From NCBI RefSeq assembly GCF_012935715.1, contig NZ_CP052860.1, positions 4,464,001-4,528,000 on the forward strand: a stretch of DNA of 64,000 nt, given 5' to 3'. The position numbers and the translations under genes were made by a program. The first letter of the stretch is position 1; every line of letters begins with the position of its first letter. Positions 8,907 through 18,568 of the stretch are shown in pieces. Below the pieces are notes generated by a model. That model was not told the DNA's origin and did no database searches. It saw nothing but the letters and a program-made list of their open reading frames with translations. This DNA is from Pseudomonas sp. ADAK13. Its GTDB lineage: Bacteria > Pseudomonadota > Gammaproteobacteria > Pseudomonadales > Pseudomonadaceae.

Positions 8907-10088
8907 TCAGCGCCCAGCGTTGTCACCAGCCAGAGCCAGGTTGCCCAGCACCTCATCAATCAGCCCAAGCTGCCAGTTGAAGTACGGATTGAACGTCAAC
9001 CGCGCGTGCATCTTGCCCGGCTCACGATAACCCCAGTCCGAATACCAGACCTCTGACCCTTGTTCGCAGGCGCGGGTGGCGTCTTCCGTCTGGCCGTTCC
9101 AGCAAAACCGCAGGCTGCCCTGTTCGCCGTAGAGCGGGTTGTCGGGTGAGAACAACAACCCCATGTGTGAGAACTGGCTGATCCGCAGTTCTGGCACGTA
9201 GTCGGTGCGCGCTTTTACCCGCGGCGTATCCCAGGCGCTCTCCGGCAGTGTTCCGTACCAGGCCAAGCGGCTGTGTGGATGACTGAAGCGCTGTTGGAAG
9301 GTCTCCAGCACATAGTTCGTATCGAGCACTGAGTCGTGTGCTGCTACGGCAATGAACACCGGTTTGTCGTAGGGACGACGCTCCAGGTCCTGGCGGGCTA
9401 CTCGGCTGCTGCGGTAGAACTGGGCGAAGCCATTGGTGGGGACGGTCATGTAGCGCACCAGGCTCTGCTGTGGCCGGCTGGCGTCTGGCGCCAGCAGCCA
9501 CGGGCGGGCCCAACTGATAAGGGGGGTCAGCCAGTCGTAGGTCATACTGGACTGGAAAGCGGGGGAGAACAGCAGCAGCCCGGCGACGTCGTCGTGTTTG
9601 TAGGCGTAGTCGAGGACCAGGTTGGCACCGGTGGAGAAGCCGCCGAGGTAAATCTCGCCCACTTCTGCGCGAAGTATCGCGGCCTGTTCGTCCACCACCC
9701 GGCGCCAGTCTTCCATGCGTACTTGCAGCATGTCGGCCGGTTGTGTGCCGTGGCCGGGAAGCAGCACGGTCCTTACCAGGAAGCCGCGCGCAGCCAGTGC
9801 GCTGCCGATATCGTGAAACGACCACGGAGAGTCGCCCAGGCCGTGCACGAGAATGATCCCGCGTTTGGGTGTTCCAGCCGGGCGCCATTCCTGCGGCGCG
9901 TTCCAGTTGAGTTCGGCTTCCTTGTCGGTGCCCTGGAAGTCGCGATACTTCCGCAGCCACTGCCAGGTATCGAGGCGATACGACTCGAACGATTTCTGGC
10001 CCAAAGGCATGGCCGATTCGGCGATGGCGGTATTGGCAAATAGAAGGGTAATGATCGCGAAGGCGGCGCTTCGCAGCATCGTGCGCAT
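8907..10088 (-). CDS. Exported alpha/beta hydrolase (esterase/lipase-like)
   Basis: From the ATG at 10088 the protein has 393 residues and begins with a signal peptide (MRTMLRSAAFAIITLLFANT, then AIA before the mature part). The alpha/beta hydrolase core shows the oxyanion-hole motif LVHGLGDSPWSF and the nucleophile elbow GGFSTGAN; a late His is likely in the QFSHMGLLFSP segment. It probably acts on an ester outside the cytoplasm; the substrate is unknown. The start is uncertain, because no good ribosome site precedes any candidate; an in-frame TTG at 10196 is less likely since it would bury the signal peptide. It is a single gene with its own terminator. Confidence 0.8.
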   Translation of the reverse strand: MRTMLRSAAFAIITLLFANTAIAESAMPLGQKSFESYRLDTWQWLRKYRDFQGTDKEAELNWNAPQEWRPAGTPKRGIILVHGLGDSPWSFHDIGSALAARGFLVRTVLLPGHGTQPADMLQVRMEDWRRVVDEQAAILRAEVGEIYLGGFSTGANLVLDYAYKHDDVAGLLLFSPAFQSSMTYDWLTPLISWARPWLLAPDASRPQQSLVRYMTVPTNGFAQFYRSSRVARQDLERRPYDKPVFIAVAAHDSVLDTNYVLETFQQRFSHPHSRLAWYGTLPESAWDTPRVKARTDYVPELRISQFSHMGLLFSPDNPLYGEQGSLRFCWNGQTEDATRACEQGSEVWYSDWGYREPGKMHARLTFNPYFNWQLGLIDEVLGNLALAGDNAGR

Positions 10089-10254
10089 GGAGAAGGAGCG
10101 GGTGTTGTTCAAGGCGGGTTCCCGGCGTCGCGTAACCGTAAAGTCATGCACGATAATCACCGGGCTGCCGCTGCTGGTAGTGCAAAACAGTCGCAAGACA
10201 TTTCGCCTGTAGCGCTGGCCGGCGTAGGAAAAGGCGCCACCGCAGCGGGCATGC

Positions 10255-10554
10255 TCACTGCTGGGAAAGGATCGCCTGGACCAGCCCTGGAAAACGGCTG
10301 TCCATTACATCAGTGCGCAACGAGTTCATATGGGTCGTGCCAACACTGCGGGTGTGAACAAGCCCCGCATCCCTTAACACCCGGAAGTGATGGGAGACAC
10401 TGGATTTCGGCCGTCCGCCGTCCAGCTCGCCGCAGGTGGCCTCGGTGACGCCAGCCAGGCAGCGAACGATTTCCAGTCGAACAGGGTCACTTAACGCGTA
10501 GAGCACGCGTTCGAGAATCAGGTCTTCGGCATTGGGGTGTTTGAAGGCTCGCAT
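10255..10554 (-). CDS. ArsR family transcriptional repressor next to xenA
   Basis: The protein has 99 residues from the ATG at 10554 (MRAFKHPNAEDL). It is a single winged-helix domain with the ArsR pattern LSDPVRLEIVRCL, then KSSVSHHFRVLRDAGLV as recognition helix. No metal-binding Cys cluster of the classical ArsR type is seen, so it more likely senses an organic compound or a redox state. It diverges from xenA, and a perfect inverted repeat lies between them. A start at 10590 is also open but would place the start codon almost inside the operator, so 10554 is preferred. Confidence 0.88.
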   Translation of the reverse strand: MRAFKHPNAEDLILERVLYALSDPVRLEIVRCLAGVTEATCGELDGGRPKSSVSHHFRVLRDAGLVHTRSVGTTHMNSLRTDVMDSRFPGLVQAILSQQ

Positions 10555-10591
10555 GAAGCGAATGATAACAGGGCTATCGCTTAACACCATA

Positions 10592-10609
10592 GTTCGATTA
10601 GCATCGAAC
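10592..10609. promoter_or_regulatory. Perfect palindromic operator between arsR-type gene and xenA
   Basis: GTTCGAT-TAGC-ATCGAAC has 7-bp arms with no mismatch. It lies 38 bases before the regulator start and 40 bases before the xenA start. ArsR-type winged helices bind such 6-7 bp arms with short spacers. A further half site, ATCGAA, occurs at 10611-10616. Confidence 0.8.
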
Positions 10610-10648
10610 AATCGAAAATTATCCCACCTTCGCTTCAGGAGATTTTTC

Positions 10649-11740
10649 ATGGCTGCATTGTTCGAACCCTACAAGCTGAAAGACGTGACGTTGCGCAACC
10701 GGATCGCTATCCCGCCGATGTGCCAGTACCAGGCTGACGACGGCATGGTCAACGACTGGCACCACGTGCATCTCGCCAGTATGGCCCGTGGCGGCGCGGG
10801 TCTGCTGGTGGTCGAGGCGACCGCTGTAGCGCCTGAAGGGCGCATCACACCTGGCTGCGCGGGGATCTGGAGCGACGCGCATGCGCAAGCCTTCGTGCCC
10901 ATGGTCAAAGCCATCAAGGCCGCAGGTTCGGTCCCTGGCATCCAGATTGGTCACGCCGGTCGTAAGGCCAGTTCCAATCGTCCGTGGGAAGGCGATGACC
11001 ATATCCCGGCTTCCGATGCCCGGTCCTGGCAGACCATTGCACCATCGGCCATCCCTTTTGGCACACACCTGCCGAATGTCCCACGCGCGATGACCCTGGA
11101 AGATATCGCGCGGGTTCGTCAGGACTTCGTCGATGCTGCTCGTCGTGCCCGTGACGCCGGTTTTGAATGGATCGAACTGCATTTCGCCCACGGTTACCTG
11201 GGCCAGAGCTTTTTCTCCGAGCATTCCAACCAACGCACCGATGCCTACGGTGGCAGCTTCGATAACCGTAGCCGCTTCCTGTTGGAAACCCTTGCCGCAG
11301 TGCGCGAGGTATGGCCAGAAAACCTGCCACTGACCGCACGGTTTGGCGTGATCGAATATGACGGTCGTGACGAGCAGACCCTGACGGAGTCCATCGAGCT
11401 TGCCCGTCGTTTCAAGGCCGGTGGCCTGGACTTGCTGAGCGTCAGCGTCGGTTTCTCCACGCCCGATGCCAACATTCCGTGGGGCCCGGCATTTATGGGG
11501 CCGATCGCCGAGCGTGTGCGTCGCGAGGCCGGTTTGCCGGTGACTTCTGCCTGGGGCTTTGGTACTCCGCAACTGGCAGAAGGTGCGTTGCAGGCCGGGC
11601 AGCTCGACTTGGTATCGGTAGGGCGCGCCCATTTGGCCGATCCACATTGGGCGTACTTTGCGGCCAAGGAACTGGGGATCGATAAGTCATCCTGGACCTT
11701 GCCCGCGCCTTACGCTCACTGGCTGGAACGTTATCGCTAA
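10649..11740 (+). CDS. xenA: Xenobiotic reductase, old yellow enzyme family
   Basis: The 363-residue length equals that of P. putida XenA. This FMN enzyme uses NADPH to reduce activated alkenes and nitrate esters. Key residues fit XenA: Cys25 and Tyr27 in PPMCQYQ, the substrate-binding His pair in HFAHGYLGQSFFS, and the following NQRTDAYGG and NRSRFLLE motifs of the OYE family. The ATG at 10649 follows AGGAG at 10637-10641. It is transcribed away from the ArsR-type regulator and is likely its main target. A terminator follows. Confidence 0.95.
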   Translation: MAALFEPYKLKDVTLRNRIAIPPMCQYQADDGMVNDWHHVHLASMARGGAGLLVVEATAVAPEGRITPGCAGIWSDAHAQAFVPMVKAIKAAGSVPGIQIGHAGRKASSNRPWEGDDHIPASDARSWQTIAPSAIPFGTHLPNVPRAMTLEDIARVRQDFVDAARRARDAGFEWIELHFAHGYLGQSFFSEHSNQRTDAYGGSFDNRSRFLLETLAAVREVWPENLPLTARFGVIEYDGRDEQTLTESIELARRFKAGGLDLLSVSVGFSTPDANIPWGPAFMGPIAERVRREAGLPVTSAWGFGTPQLAEGALQAGQLDLVSVGRAHLADPHWAYFAAKELGIDKSSWTLPAPYAHWLERYR

Positions 11741-11757
11741 GTAGCGCCAACAGACGG

Positions 11758-11784
11758 GCGGCACCGAATTCGGGTGCCGCTCCT
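11758..11784 (+). terminator. Terminator between xenA and the hydroxyproline cluster
   Basis: GCGGCACC (11758-11765) pairs with GGTGCCGC (11773-11780), followed by TCCTTT. The convergent dehydrogenase ends at 11786. Confidence 0.75.
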
Positions 11785-11785
11785 T

Positions 11786-13045
11786 TCAGAAACGGCTCAG
11801 CCGATAGGGCCCCAGCGCCGGCAAGTCCTGGCTGAAAAACGCGGGTGACACCAGTTGGCCAATCAATTCGGCTGTCACCGCGGCCTGCGTCAGCCCCAGG
11901 TGCTGATGCCCAAACGCAAGCAACACCTTGCCATCGCACACCTTGTCGATAATCGGCAGCGAGTCCGGCAGGGAAGGGCGAAACCCCATCCACGGCGTCG
12001 CGTCCTCCGCACTCAAATTACGCCGAAACAACCCATGACTCAGCCGGTGCAACTGCCAGGCGCGCTGCATGTTCGGTGGTCGATCAAGGCCCGCGAATTC
12101 CACCGTGCCCGCCAATCGCAGCCCGTCGGTCATGGGCGTCATGATGAACTTGCGTTCCAGTGAGGTGACAGCAAACGGCAGTCGCTCATGCTCATGGGGC
12201 AGCATCAGGTGATAGCCGCGCTCGGTGTCCAGCGGGACCTTCTTGCCCGTGAGTGCCGCAGTCAATTTGGCCGAATGCGCGCCGCAGGCAATCAATACCT
12301 GGCGCGCCGCCACCGTGCCTTGGTCGGTCATCAACGAGACACCGTGTGCGTCCAGCTTGCCACCTACGACTTGTCGCCTGAGAAACTGCACCCCGCTGGC
12401 CTTGGCTGCGTCCATCAGTTCGCAAACCACCCGGTAGGGATCGAGAAAATGACCGGTACGCGGAAAGAACAACCCGCCCTGAATGCTTTCGCTGAGTTGC
12501 GGCGCCACATTCTGCACCGCACGGGCTTGCCAATAATCCACCGGCACTTGTTGCTGACGCATGCGGGCCTGCACGGCGTCGATGGCTTGCCGCGACGCGG
12601 GGCGTTCGAAGACCAGCAGCGAGCCGTCTTCGCGCATCAGTTCGGTGCGATCAATACTGCCCAGCAGCCGGTGCCATGCGCCCAGGCTGCTTTCATTAAG
12701 GGCGCGAATGCCGGCGACCGTGCGCTGGAATGCCGCCGGGCGCAGGTTCAACAGCAGGCGGGTAAACCATGGCAGCGCGCGCGGCATGTATTTCCAGTCC
12801 AGGCGCAGCGGGCCCATCGGGTCCATGAGCATGGCGGGCAAGCGCGTCAGGATCGACGCGTCCGCGATAGGGAATACCTGTTCGGTCGCCAGGTGCCCGG
12901 CGTTGCCGAACGAGGCGCCATGGCCGGGTTCCTGCTTGTCAATGATCACCACGTGCCGCCCCTGGCGGGCCAGTTGCAGCGCGCAGGCAACGCCAATGAT
13001 TCCGGCGCCCACTACGGCGATATCAGGCATGACGTTATCGGACAT
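11786..13045 (-). CDS. D-amino acid (probably D-hydroxyproline) dehydrogenase
   Basis: The 419-residue FAD enzyme is of the DadA/DAO family: IAVVGAGIIGVACALQLARQG at the N-terminus (residues 9-29), then EPGHGASFGNAG, and a C-terminal LLAFGHQHLGLTQAA. In hydroxyproline catabolism the D-isomer made by the epimerase is oxidised by such a dehydrogenase to 1-pyrroline-4-hydroxy-2-carboxylate, passing electrons to the respiratory chain. The assignment rests on its neighbours: epimerase, deaminase and semialdehyde dehydrogenase lie in the same direction. DadA proper is excluded by context rather than by sequence. It is the last gene of the cluster, three bases after the aldehyde dehydrogenase. Confidence 0.85.
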   Translation of the reverse strand: MSDNVMPDIAVVGAGIIGVACALQLARQGRHVVIIDKQEPGHGASFGNAGHLATEQVFPIADASILTRLPAMLMDPMGPLRLDWKYMPRALPWFTRLLLNLRPAAFQRTVAGIRALNESSLGAWHRLLGSIDRTELMREDGSLLVFERPASRQAIDAVQARMRQQQVPVDYWQARAVQNVAPQLSESIQGGLFFPRTGHFLDPYRVVCELMDAAKASGVQFLRRQVVGGKLDAHGVSLMTDQGTVAARQVLIACGAHSAKLTAALTGKKVPLDTERGYHLMLPHEHERLPFAVTSLERKFIMTPMTDGLRLAGTVEFAGLDRPPNMQRAWQLHRLSHGLFRRNLSAEDATPWMGFRPSLPDSLPIIDKVCDGKVLLAFGHQHLGLTQAAVTAELIGQLVSPAFFSQDLPALGPYRLSRF

Positions 13046-13048
13046 GGC

Positions 13049-14620
13049 CTAGGCTTCTCTCTGACCGTCGAGCAAGCGCCGCAACAGCAATGGATTGCCG
13101 TGTTGCAGCGCCGTCGGCAGCAAGCCATCCGGGAAGTCCTGGTAGCACACGGGCCGCAGGAATCGCAGGATGGCGGCCGTGCCCACCGAGGTGGTGCGCG
13201 AGTCCGAGGTGGCCGGGAAAGGCCCGCCATGCACCATCGCATCACACACTTCCACGCCGGTCGGCCAGCCGTTGACGAGCAGGCGGCCGGCCTTGCGCTC
13301 CAGGGTTGGCAGCAATGCGCGGGCGGTTTCCAGATCGTCATCATCCAGGTGCAGGGTGGCGGTGAGTTGGCCTTCCAGGTGTTCGCTGACCTGGCGGACT
13401 TCATCGGCATTGGCGCATTGCACAATCAACGAGGCGGCGCCGAAGATCTCGGCCTGCAGGTTGTGATTGGCGAGGAAGTCCCGGGCCTGGGTCACGAACA
13501 GATGGGCTCGGCCCTGGTTGGGGCCCGCTGCCGGCAAACCTGTACCCGCGACCTGAGCGTGCTTGGCAAACTCGCTGACGCCGTCTTCGTAAGCCTTGAA
13601 GATCCCCGGTGTGAGCATGGTCTGGGCAGCGCTGCGTTGAAGCCAATGGGTGGCGCTGTCGATGAAGTGGTCCAGCGCTTGTCCGGCAACGGCAATCACC
13701 AGCCCGGGGTTGGTGCAGAACTGGCCGGCACCCTGGGTGAGGGACGCGATAAATCCCTGCGCCAATGCTTCGCCCCGCGTGCTCAGTGCCGCCGGAAACA
13801 GATAAACCGGATTGATCGAACTCATTTCCGCATACACCGGAATCGGCTCGGGACGCGCCTGGGCTGCCTGGCACAAGGCGATGCCGCCGCTGCGCGAACC
13901 GGTAAAACCCACGGCCTTGATACGCGGGTCGCAGACCAGCGCAATGCCCACTTCGCGGCCCGAGCCGTACAGCAGCGAAAACACCCCTTCAGGCAGGCCA
14001 CAGTGCTGAACGGCCTTGGCCACCGCGCGGCCCACCAGTTCGCTGGTGCCAGGATGCGCGCCGTGAGCCTTCACGATCACCGGGCAACCGGCCGCCAGTG
14101 CCGACGCGGTATCACCGCCGGCCACCGAGAATGCCAGCGGAAAATTACTCGCGCCAAAGACTGCCACGGGCCCCAGCGGCACCTGGCGCTGACGCAGGTC
14201 CGAGCGGGGCAGCGGTTGGCGATCCGGCTGCGCAGAATCGACCCGCACATCCAGCCATTCACCGGCGCGCACCGTGCGGGCAAAGGTACGCAACTGCTGG
14301 CAGGTGCGTCCGCGCTCGCCCTGGATGCGTGGGCGCGGCAGGCCGGTCTCGGCCATCGCCCGTTCAATCAGTTCATCGCCCAAGGCTTCGATTTCGCTGG
14401 CGATGGTTTCAAGGAATTCGGCGCGAGCCGCCAACGACGTTTCGCGATAGTTATCGAAGGCGCTCCACGCCAACGCACAGGCGTGTTCGACATGTTCGGC
14501 GGTGCCGCCGGCGTAGGCGGGTTCCAACGCAAGGTTGGTGGCAGGATTGATCGCCCGGATGGCCTCGCGGCTGCCTGGAATGGAGTGCTGACCAATCAGC
14601 ATGGTGCCCTTCAGAGTCAT
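13049..14620 (-). CDS. 2,5-dioxovalerate (alpha-ketoglutarate semialdehyde) dehydrogenase
   Basis: From the ATG at 14620 the protein has 523 residues. It is an NAD(P)-dependent aldehyde dehydrogenase with [20 protein letters not shown] (cofactor and oxyanion region), GFTGSRSGG, the general-base glutamate in [10 protein letters not shown], and the catalytic Cys in [11 protein letters not shown]. These features define the long ketoglutarate-semialdehyde type. It would finish hydroxyproline breakdown by giving 2-oxoglutarate. An upstream in-frame extension to 14884 is rejected because it runs through the repeat region and shows no homology. A 178-base gap with a long palindrome separates it from the deaminase gene. 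Confidence 0.92.
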   Translation of the reverse strand: MTLKGTMLIGQHSIPGSREAIRAINPATNLALEPAYAGGTAEHVEHACALAWSAFDNYRETSLAARAEFLETIASEIEALGDELIERAMAETGLPRPRIQGERGRTCQQLRTFARTVRAGEWLDVRVDSAQPDRQPLPRSDLRQRQVPLGPVAVFGASNFPLAFSVAGGDTASALAAGCPVIVKAHGAHPGTSELVGRAVAKAVQHCGLPEGVFSLLYGSGREVGIALVCDPRIKAVGFTGSRSGGIALCQAAQARPEPIPVYAEMSSINPVYLFPAALSTRGEALAQGFIASLTQGAGQFCTNPGLVIAVAGQALDHFIDSATHWLQRSAAQTMLTPGIFKAYEDGVSEFAKHAQVAGTGLPAAGPNQGRAHLFVTQARDFLANHNLQAEIFGAASLIVQCANADEVRQVSEHLEGQLTATLHLDDDDLETARALLPTLERKAGRLLVNGWPTGVEVCDAMVHGGPFPATSDSRTTSVGTAAILRFLRPVCYQDFPDGLLPTALQHGNPLLLRRLLDGQREA

Positions 14621-14665
14621 GGCGTAGTCCTGAAAGTAAAGATAGGCCTGGCAAAGAAAATCCAC

Positions 14666-14772
14666 TGTGGGAGCTGTCGAGCCCGAGCGAGGCTGCGATG
14701 CAGGCGCTGCGGTCTGGCAGGCACTGCGCGGTGATCCCATCGCAGCCTCGCCCGGGCTCGACAGCTCCCACA
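14666..14772. repeat. Long imperfect palindrome (REP-like) inside the hydroxyproline cluster
   Basis: TGTGGGAGCTGTCGAGCCCG (14666-14685) is matched by its reverse complement near 14753-14772, and the arms continue inward through GAGGCTGCGATG and CATCGCAGCCTC. The roughly 35-bp arms enclose about 35 bases. The TGTGGGAGC ends are those of common Pseudomonas repeats. Confidence 0.8.
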
Positions 14773-14798
14773 TTTGATTTTTGTTGCCGACAGTAGTG

Positions 14799-15746
14799 TT
14801 AAGCGACGTTCTGCTCGGCCGACCAGTTGGCGTACCACTGGCGGAACAGCGCGTACTGGTTCTCGGCATAACGACGCTGGGCATCGCTCAGGGCATCGGT
14901 TTCGTTGAAGTGCAGGGTGTATTCCTTGTCGCCGTTGAGCACCATCAGGTGCTTGTAGAACAGCACCAGGTCGCAGCCTTCGTCGAAGGACGACAGTACT
15001 GCCAGCGCCGATTCCAACTCCCGGGCCTGGCGGCGTGCGGTGGCGTCGCCCTTGGCGGCTTTCTTGCTCAGGGCCACCAGTTGCAGCACTTCCCGCGGCA
15101 ACGCGTTGCCGATGCCGGTGATTGCGCCGGTGGCGTTGCAGTTGACGAAACCGTGGACCACCTGGGTATCCACGCCCACCATCAGGGTCACGTCATCGTC
15201 CCTGGAGGTGATGTGCTCTGCCGCGTAACGCAGGTCGGCAGCGCCGCCGAATTCCTTGAAACCGATCAGGTTCGGGTACTCGCGGCGCAGTTCGAAGAAC
15301 AGGTCGGCGCGGGTGGCGAAGCCGTAGTAAGGGCTGTTGTAGATCACCGCCGGCAGGTTCGGCGCCGCCTTGAGGATGGCCGCAAAATGCTCCTTTTGCG
15401 CAGTCGCCGAGGCGCCACGGGACAGCACGCGCGGGATGACCATCAAACCGTGGGCCCCGACTTTCGCTGCGTGCGCCGCGTGGGCCACGGCTTCACGGCT
15501 GTTGACCGCGCCGGTGCCGACGATGGTCGGTACGCCGGCGGCCACCAGGCGCGCCACGCCTTCCTGGCGCTCGGCCTCGGTCAGCAACGGCCAGTCGCCC
15601 ATGGAGCCGCAGTACACCACCGCGCTCATGCCGATATCGATCAGTTCGCGACCCTTGGCGACCAGTGCGTCGAAGTCCGGTTTGCGCTCGGCGGTGCACG
15701 GGGTCATCAGGGCGGGGATGCAGCCGGTGAAAATGTGGGTGTTCAT
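14799..15746 (-). CDS. lhpC: 1-pyrroline-4-hydroxy-2-carboxylate deaminase (DHDPS family)
   Basis: The 315-residue protein from the ATG at 15746 (behind TGGAGC) is a dihydrodipicolinate-synthase-type lyase. The Schiff-base lysine lies in [13 protein letters not shown] and the catalytic tyrosine in [27 protein letters not shown] is the substrate-carboxylate loop with GSMGDW in place of the GTTGE of true DHDPS. In the hydroxyproline pathway this enzyme removes ammonia and water to give ketoglutarate semialdehyde. True DapA is unlikely because of the loop and because the neighbours are all hydroxyproline enzymes. Confidence 0.9.
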   Translation of the reverse strand: MNTHIFTGCIPALMTPCTAERKPDFDALVAKGRELIDIGMSAVVYCGSMGDWPLLTEAERQEGVARLVAAGVPTIVGTGAVNSREAVAHAAHAAKVGAHGLMVIPRVLSRGASATAQKEHFAAILKAAPNLPAVIYNSPYYGFATRADLFFELRREYPNLIGFKEFGGAADLRYAAEHITSRDDDVTLMVGVDTQVVHGFVNCNATGAITGIGNALPREVLQLVALSKKAAKGDATARRQARELESALAVLSSFDEGCDLVLFYKHLMVLNGDKEYTLHFNETDALSDAQRRYAENQYALFRQWYANWSAEQNVA

Positions 15747-15784
15747 GGTTTCAGCTCCAGTTTGATTGAAGGGGCGGGGGCGGT

Positions 15785-16711
15785 TCAGATGCCCCACGCG
15801 AAGGGATCCTGTTCGTCGATCAGCAAGGTGCTGTCGGCGGTCATGTAGGCGCGGCCGGTGATGGAAGGGCGCACACGGTCGCCTTCCCATTCATAGCTGC
15901 CTTCGAATTGGCTGCCGGTGATGCTCGCCTGCACCCAGGGTTCACCGGCGGCGAGTTTTCCGTCGGCCGCCAGGCACGCCAGCTTGGCGCTGGTGCCGGT
16001 GCCGCAGGGCGAGCGGTCGTAGGCTTTACCCGGGCACATGACGAAGTTGCGGCTGTCGGCCCGGGCGTCGTCGGCGAACAGTTCGATATGATCGATCAGT
16101 GCGCCGTCTTCGCCGTGGACGCGCTGTGCCTCCAGGGCCTTGAGCATGGCCCAGGTGTAATCGGTCAGGGCTTCGACATTGTCCATTTGCAGCACGTGCC
16201 CGTGCTCGGAGACGAGGAAGAACCAGTTGCCGCCCCAGGCGATGTCGCCGTAGACCCGGCCATACCCGGGCACATCCACCGGCACCTGTTGGCGATAGCG
16301 ATAGGCGGGCACGTTGCGCAGGGTTACCGCGCCGTCTGCATGCAGCGTGGCGCTGACCGGGCCGACGGGCGTGTCGATCTTGTGCACTCCCGGGGCGATC
16401 CGGCCCAGGTGATGCAGCGAGGCAACCAGGCCGATGGTGCCGTGGCCGCACATGCCGAGGTAGCCGGCGTTGTTGAAGAAAATCACGCCGCAGGTGGCAT
16501 CGGCCGAGACCGGCGCGCAATACAGCGCGCCCACCAGCACATCGTTGCCACGGGGTTCCAGCAGGCACGCCCTGCGCCATGGGTCATGCTGCGTGCGCAG
16601 CGCTTCAAGCTTGTCGAGCATGGTCTCGCCGGCAAGCTCGGGGAAACCGCTCATCACCAGGCGCGTGGGTTCGCCGCCGGTGTGGGAGTCAATGATGTGG
16701 ACTCGTTTCAT
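15785..16711 (-). CDS. lhpA: 4-hydroxyproline 2-epimerase
   Basis: The 308-residue protein belongs to the proline racemase family and converts trans-4-hydroxy-L-proline to the cis-D form. Both catalytic cysteines are present: Cys88 in MCGHGTIG and Cys236 in [12 protein letters not shown]. The two-Cys pattern separates it from the Cys-Thr dehydratases of the same fold. The ATG at 16711 ([19 protein letters not shown]) fits the family length; an ATG at 16723 would add four residues. It is the first enzyme of the pathway and lies between the deaminase and the permease genes. Confidence 0.95.
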   Translation of the reverse strand: MKRVHIIDSHTGGEPTRLVMSGFPELAGETMLDKLEALRTQHDPWRRACLLEPRGNDVLVGALYCAPVSADATCGVIFFNNAGYLGMCGHGTIGLVASLHHLGRIAPGVHKIDTPVGPVSATLHADGAVTLRNVPAYRYRQQVPVDVPGYGRVYGDIAWGGNWFFLVSEHGHVLQMDNVEALTDYTWAMLKALEAQRVHGEDGALIDHIELFADDARADSRNFVMCPGKAYDRSPCGTGTSAKLACLAADGKLAAGEPWVQASITGSQFEGSYEWEGDRVRPSITGRAYMTADSTLLIDEQDPFAWGI

Positions 16712-16741
16712 ATCGCTATCCATTCAGGAGTGGGCTGACGT

Positions 16742-18358
16742 TCAGGAAGCAAGCTGCGCCCGGCCCATGTCGGGCTCAGGGGCTTCGCTTTCATCGTCTT
16801 CGGTTTCCAGGCGAACCAGATGGGCCGGCACGCCGGTGGCCGCGCCCCAGTAATAAATACCCAGCGCGCAGGCGGCGACGACCACGGTGTCGAACGGATG
16901 GCTGAGGATGCCCAGGCCGCCGAAGCTGCCGAGTTTCGACAGGATGATGGTCACGGCGTAGAAGCCGATCAGCCAGGCGGAAGAGCGCACCTGGCGGCCC
17001 AGGCTGAGGTGCAGGGTCGGCACAAAACGGCCGCACAACAGGTACACCACAAACATCAGGATTTGCAGGCCAAGCAGCCACGACACGGTGCTCCAGCCCG
17101 ACCAGTAGACGATCAGCGCGGCGATGATGAACGACAGTGGGCCGAGCAGACCCATCCACTTGACCCGGAACGGGCGCGGCAGGTCAGGCGCATTGCGACG
17201 CAGGGCGGCAACGGACACCGGCGCCACGGCGTAGCTCAGCACCAGCGCGGCGGACACCACGTTGATCAGCGCTTCCCACGACGGGAAGGGCAGGGTCCAG
17301 AACACCGACAGCCCAAAGGTCAGCCACAGCGCCGGGCGCGGGATACCGGACTTTTCATCGATGCGGGTGAAGACCTTGAAGAAGGTCCCGGTTTGCGCCC
17401 AGCCGTAGATCACCCGTGGTGTGGCGTTCATGTAGATGTTGCCGCAACCGCTGGGGGAGATCACCGCGTCGGCGACCACCAGATAGGCCAGCCAACCCAC
17501 ACCCAGGGCGAGGGCGATATCGCGATAAGGCAGGGCCAGTTCCTTGGCAACGCCGGCCCAGCCGTTGGCGAGCATTTCGGTGGGGATGCCGCCGAGGAAA
17601 GCGGTCTGCAACAGCACGTAGATCGCAGTGGAGAGCAGCACCGACAGAATCAGCGCAATCGGAATCGTGCGTTGCGGGTTTTTCACTTCGCTGGCCACCG
17701 AGATGATCGGCGTCAGGCCCAGGTAAGCGAAAATCACCCCGCCGGCGGACACGGCCATTTCAATCCCCGAGAGGCCGAACGGCGCAAAGCCCTGGCTGTG
17801 GAAATTCTCCGGCTTGAAGAAGGTGAACAGCACGCCGATCACCAGCAGCGGCACGATGAACTTGAATACGCTGACCAGGTTATTGGCCATGGCGAAGGTC
17901 TTCACGCTGCGGTAGTTGAGGGCGAAAAACAGCGAGAGCAGCGCAAACTGCACGAACCAGCCGAGGACGGTGGGGTTGCTGGAACCCGCTTGCGTCAACT
18001 CGGGAAACCACGCTGCGGCGTATTGGCGCGAGGCGACCACTTCAATCGCCACCAGGCTCGAAAACGCGATCAGCGTGATGAAGCCCATCAGGTAGCCCAG
18101 CAGTGGGCCATGGGAGTAAACCGGGTAGCGCACCACGCCACCGGCGCGGGGCAATGCCGCCCCCAATTCGCAATACACAATGCCCAGCAGCAGTACGGCG
18201 AAGCCGCCCAGCAACCAGGAAAAAATCCCCGCCGGACCGGCAATGGCAGAGACGTGACTGGCCGCGAACAGCCAGCCCGAACCGAAGATCGCTCCCAGTC
18301 CGATAAAGGTGAGGTCGATCAATGAAAGCTGTTTCTTGAACTTGCCTTGGGCTGACAT
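16742..18358 (-). CDS. APC-type amino acid permease, probably for hydroxyproline
   Basis: The 538-residue protein from the ATG at 18358 has about twelve or more transmembrane helices. It begins with SLIDLTFIGLGAIFGSGWLF, the glycine-rich first helix of APC transporters that holds the substrate, and contains SPSGCGNIYMNATPRVIYGW. The long C-terminal tail is acidic. It is the first gene of the minus-strand hydroxyproline cluster, 31 bases before the epimerase, so uptake of hydroxyproline or a related imino acid is the natural inference. The sequence alone does not give specificity. Confidence 0.85.
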   Translation of the reverse strand: MSAQGKFKKQLSLIDLTFIGLGAIFGSGWLFAASHVSAIAGPAGIFSWLLGGFAVLLLGIVYCELGAALPRAGGVVRYPVYSHGPLLGYLMGFITLIAFSSLVAIEVVASRQYAAAWFPELTQAGSSNPTVLGWFVQFALLSLFFALNYRSVKTFAMANNLVSVFKFIVPLLVIGVLFTFFKPENFHSQGFAPFGLSGIEMAVSAGGVIFAYLGLTPIISVASEVKNPQRTIPIALILSVLLSTAIYVLLQTAFLGGIPTEMLANGWAGVAKELALPYRDIALALGVGWLAYLVVADAVISPSGCGNIYMNATPRVIYGWAQTGTFFKVFTRIDEKSGIPRPALWLTFGLSVFWTLPFPSWEALINVVSAALVLSYAVAPVSVAALRRNAPDLPRPFRVKWMGLLGPLSFIIAALIVYWSGWSTVSWLLGLQILMFVVYLLCGRFVPTLHLSLGRQVRSSAWLIGFYAVTIILSKLGSFGGLGILSHPFDTVVVAACALGIYYWGAATGVPAHLVRLETEDDESEAPEPDMGRAQLAS

Positions 18359-18568
18359 AGCGGCGCCTTCTTGTGGGTTATTGGATAGGCATGCAGTGCC
18401 ATACAGTGAACCCATCAACGGCGCCGCGATTGATGTTTTGCGCAGGCTGTGATGACGAAATCAGCACAGTTTCGAGTGCTCGACATGACCCCCTCCATGC
18501 GGCAATCTGCTCGCCAGGCACCGCCCGCCGGGCGCCTGGCCTGTCCGCAAAATGCAGGAGAGAGCGTC

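Noticed and set aside
12188..14734. An 848-codon open frame on the plus strand across the dehydrogenase genes
   Set aside because: It is the complement of the D-amino acid and aldehyde dehydrogenase genes, with no motifs and no ribosome site.
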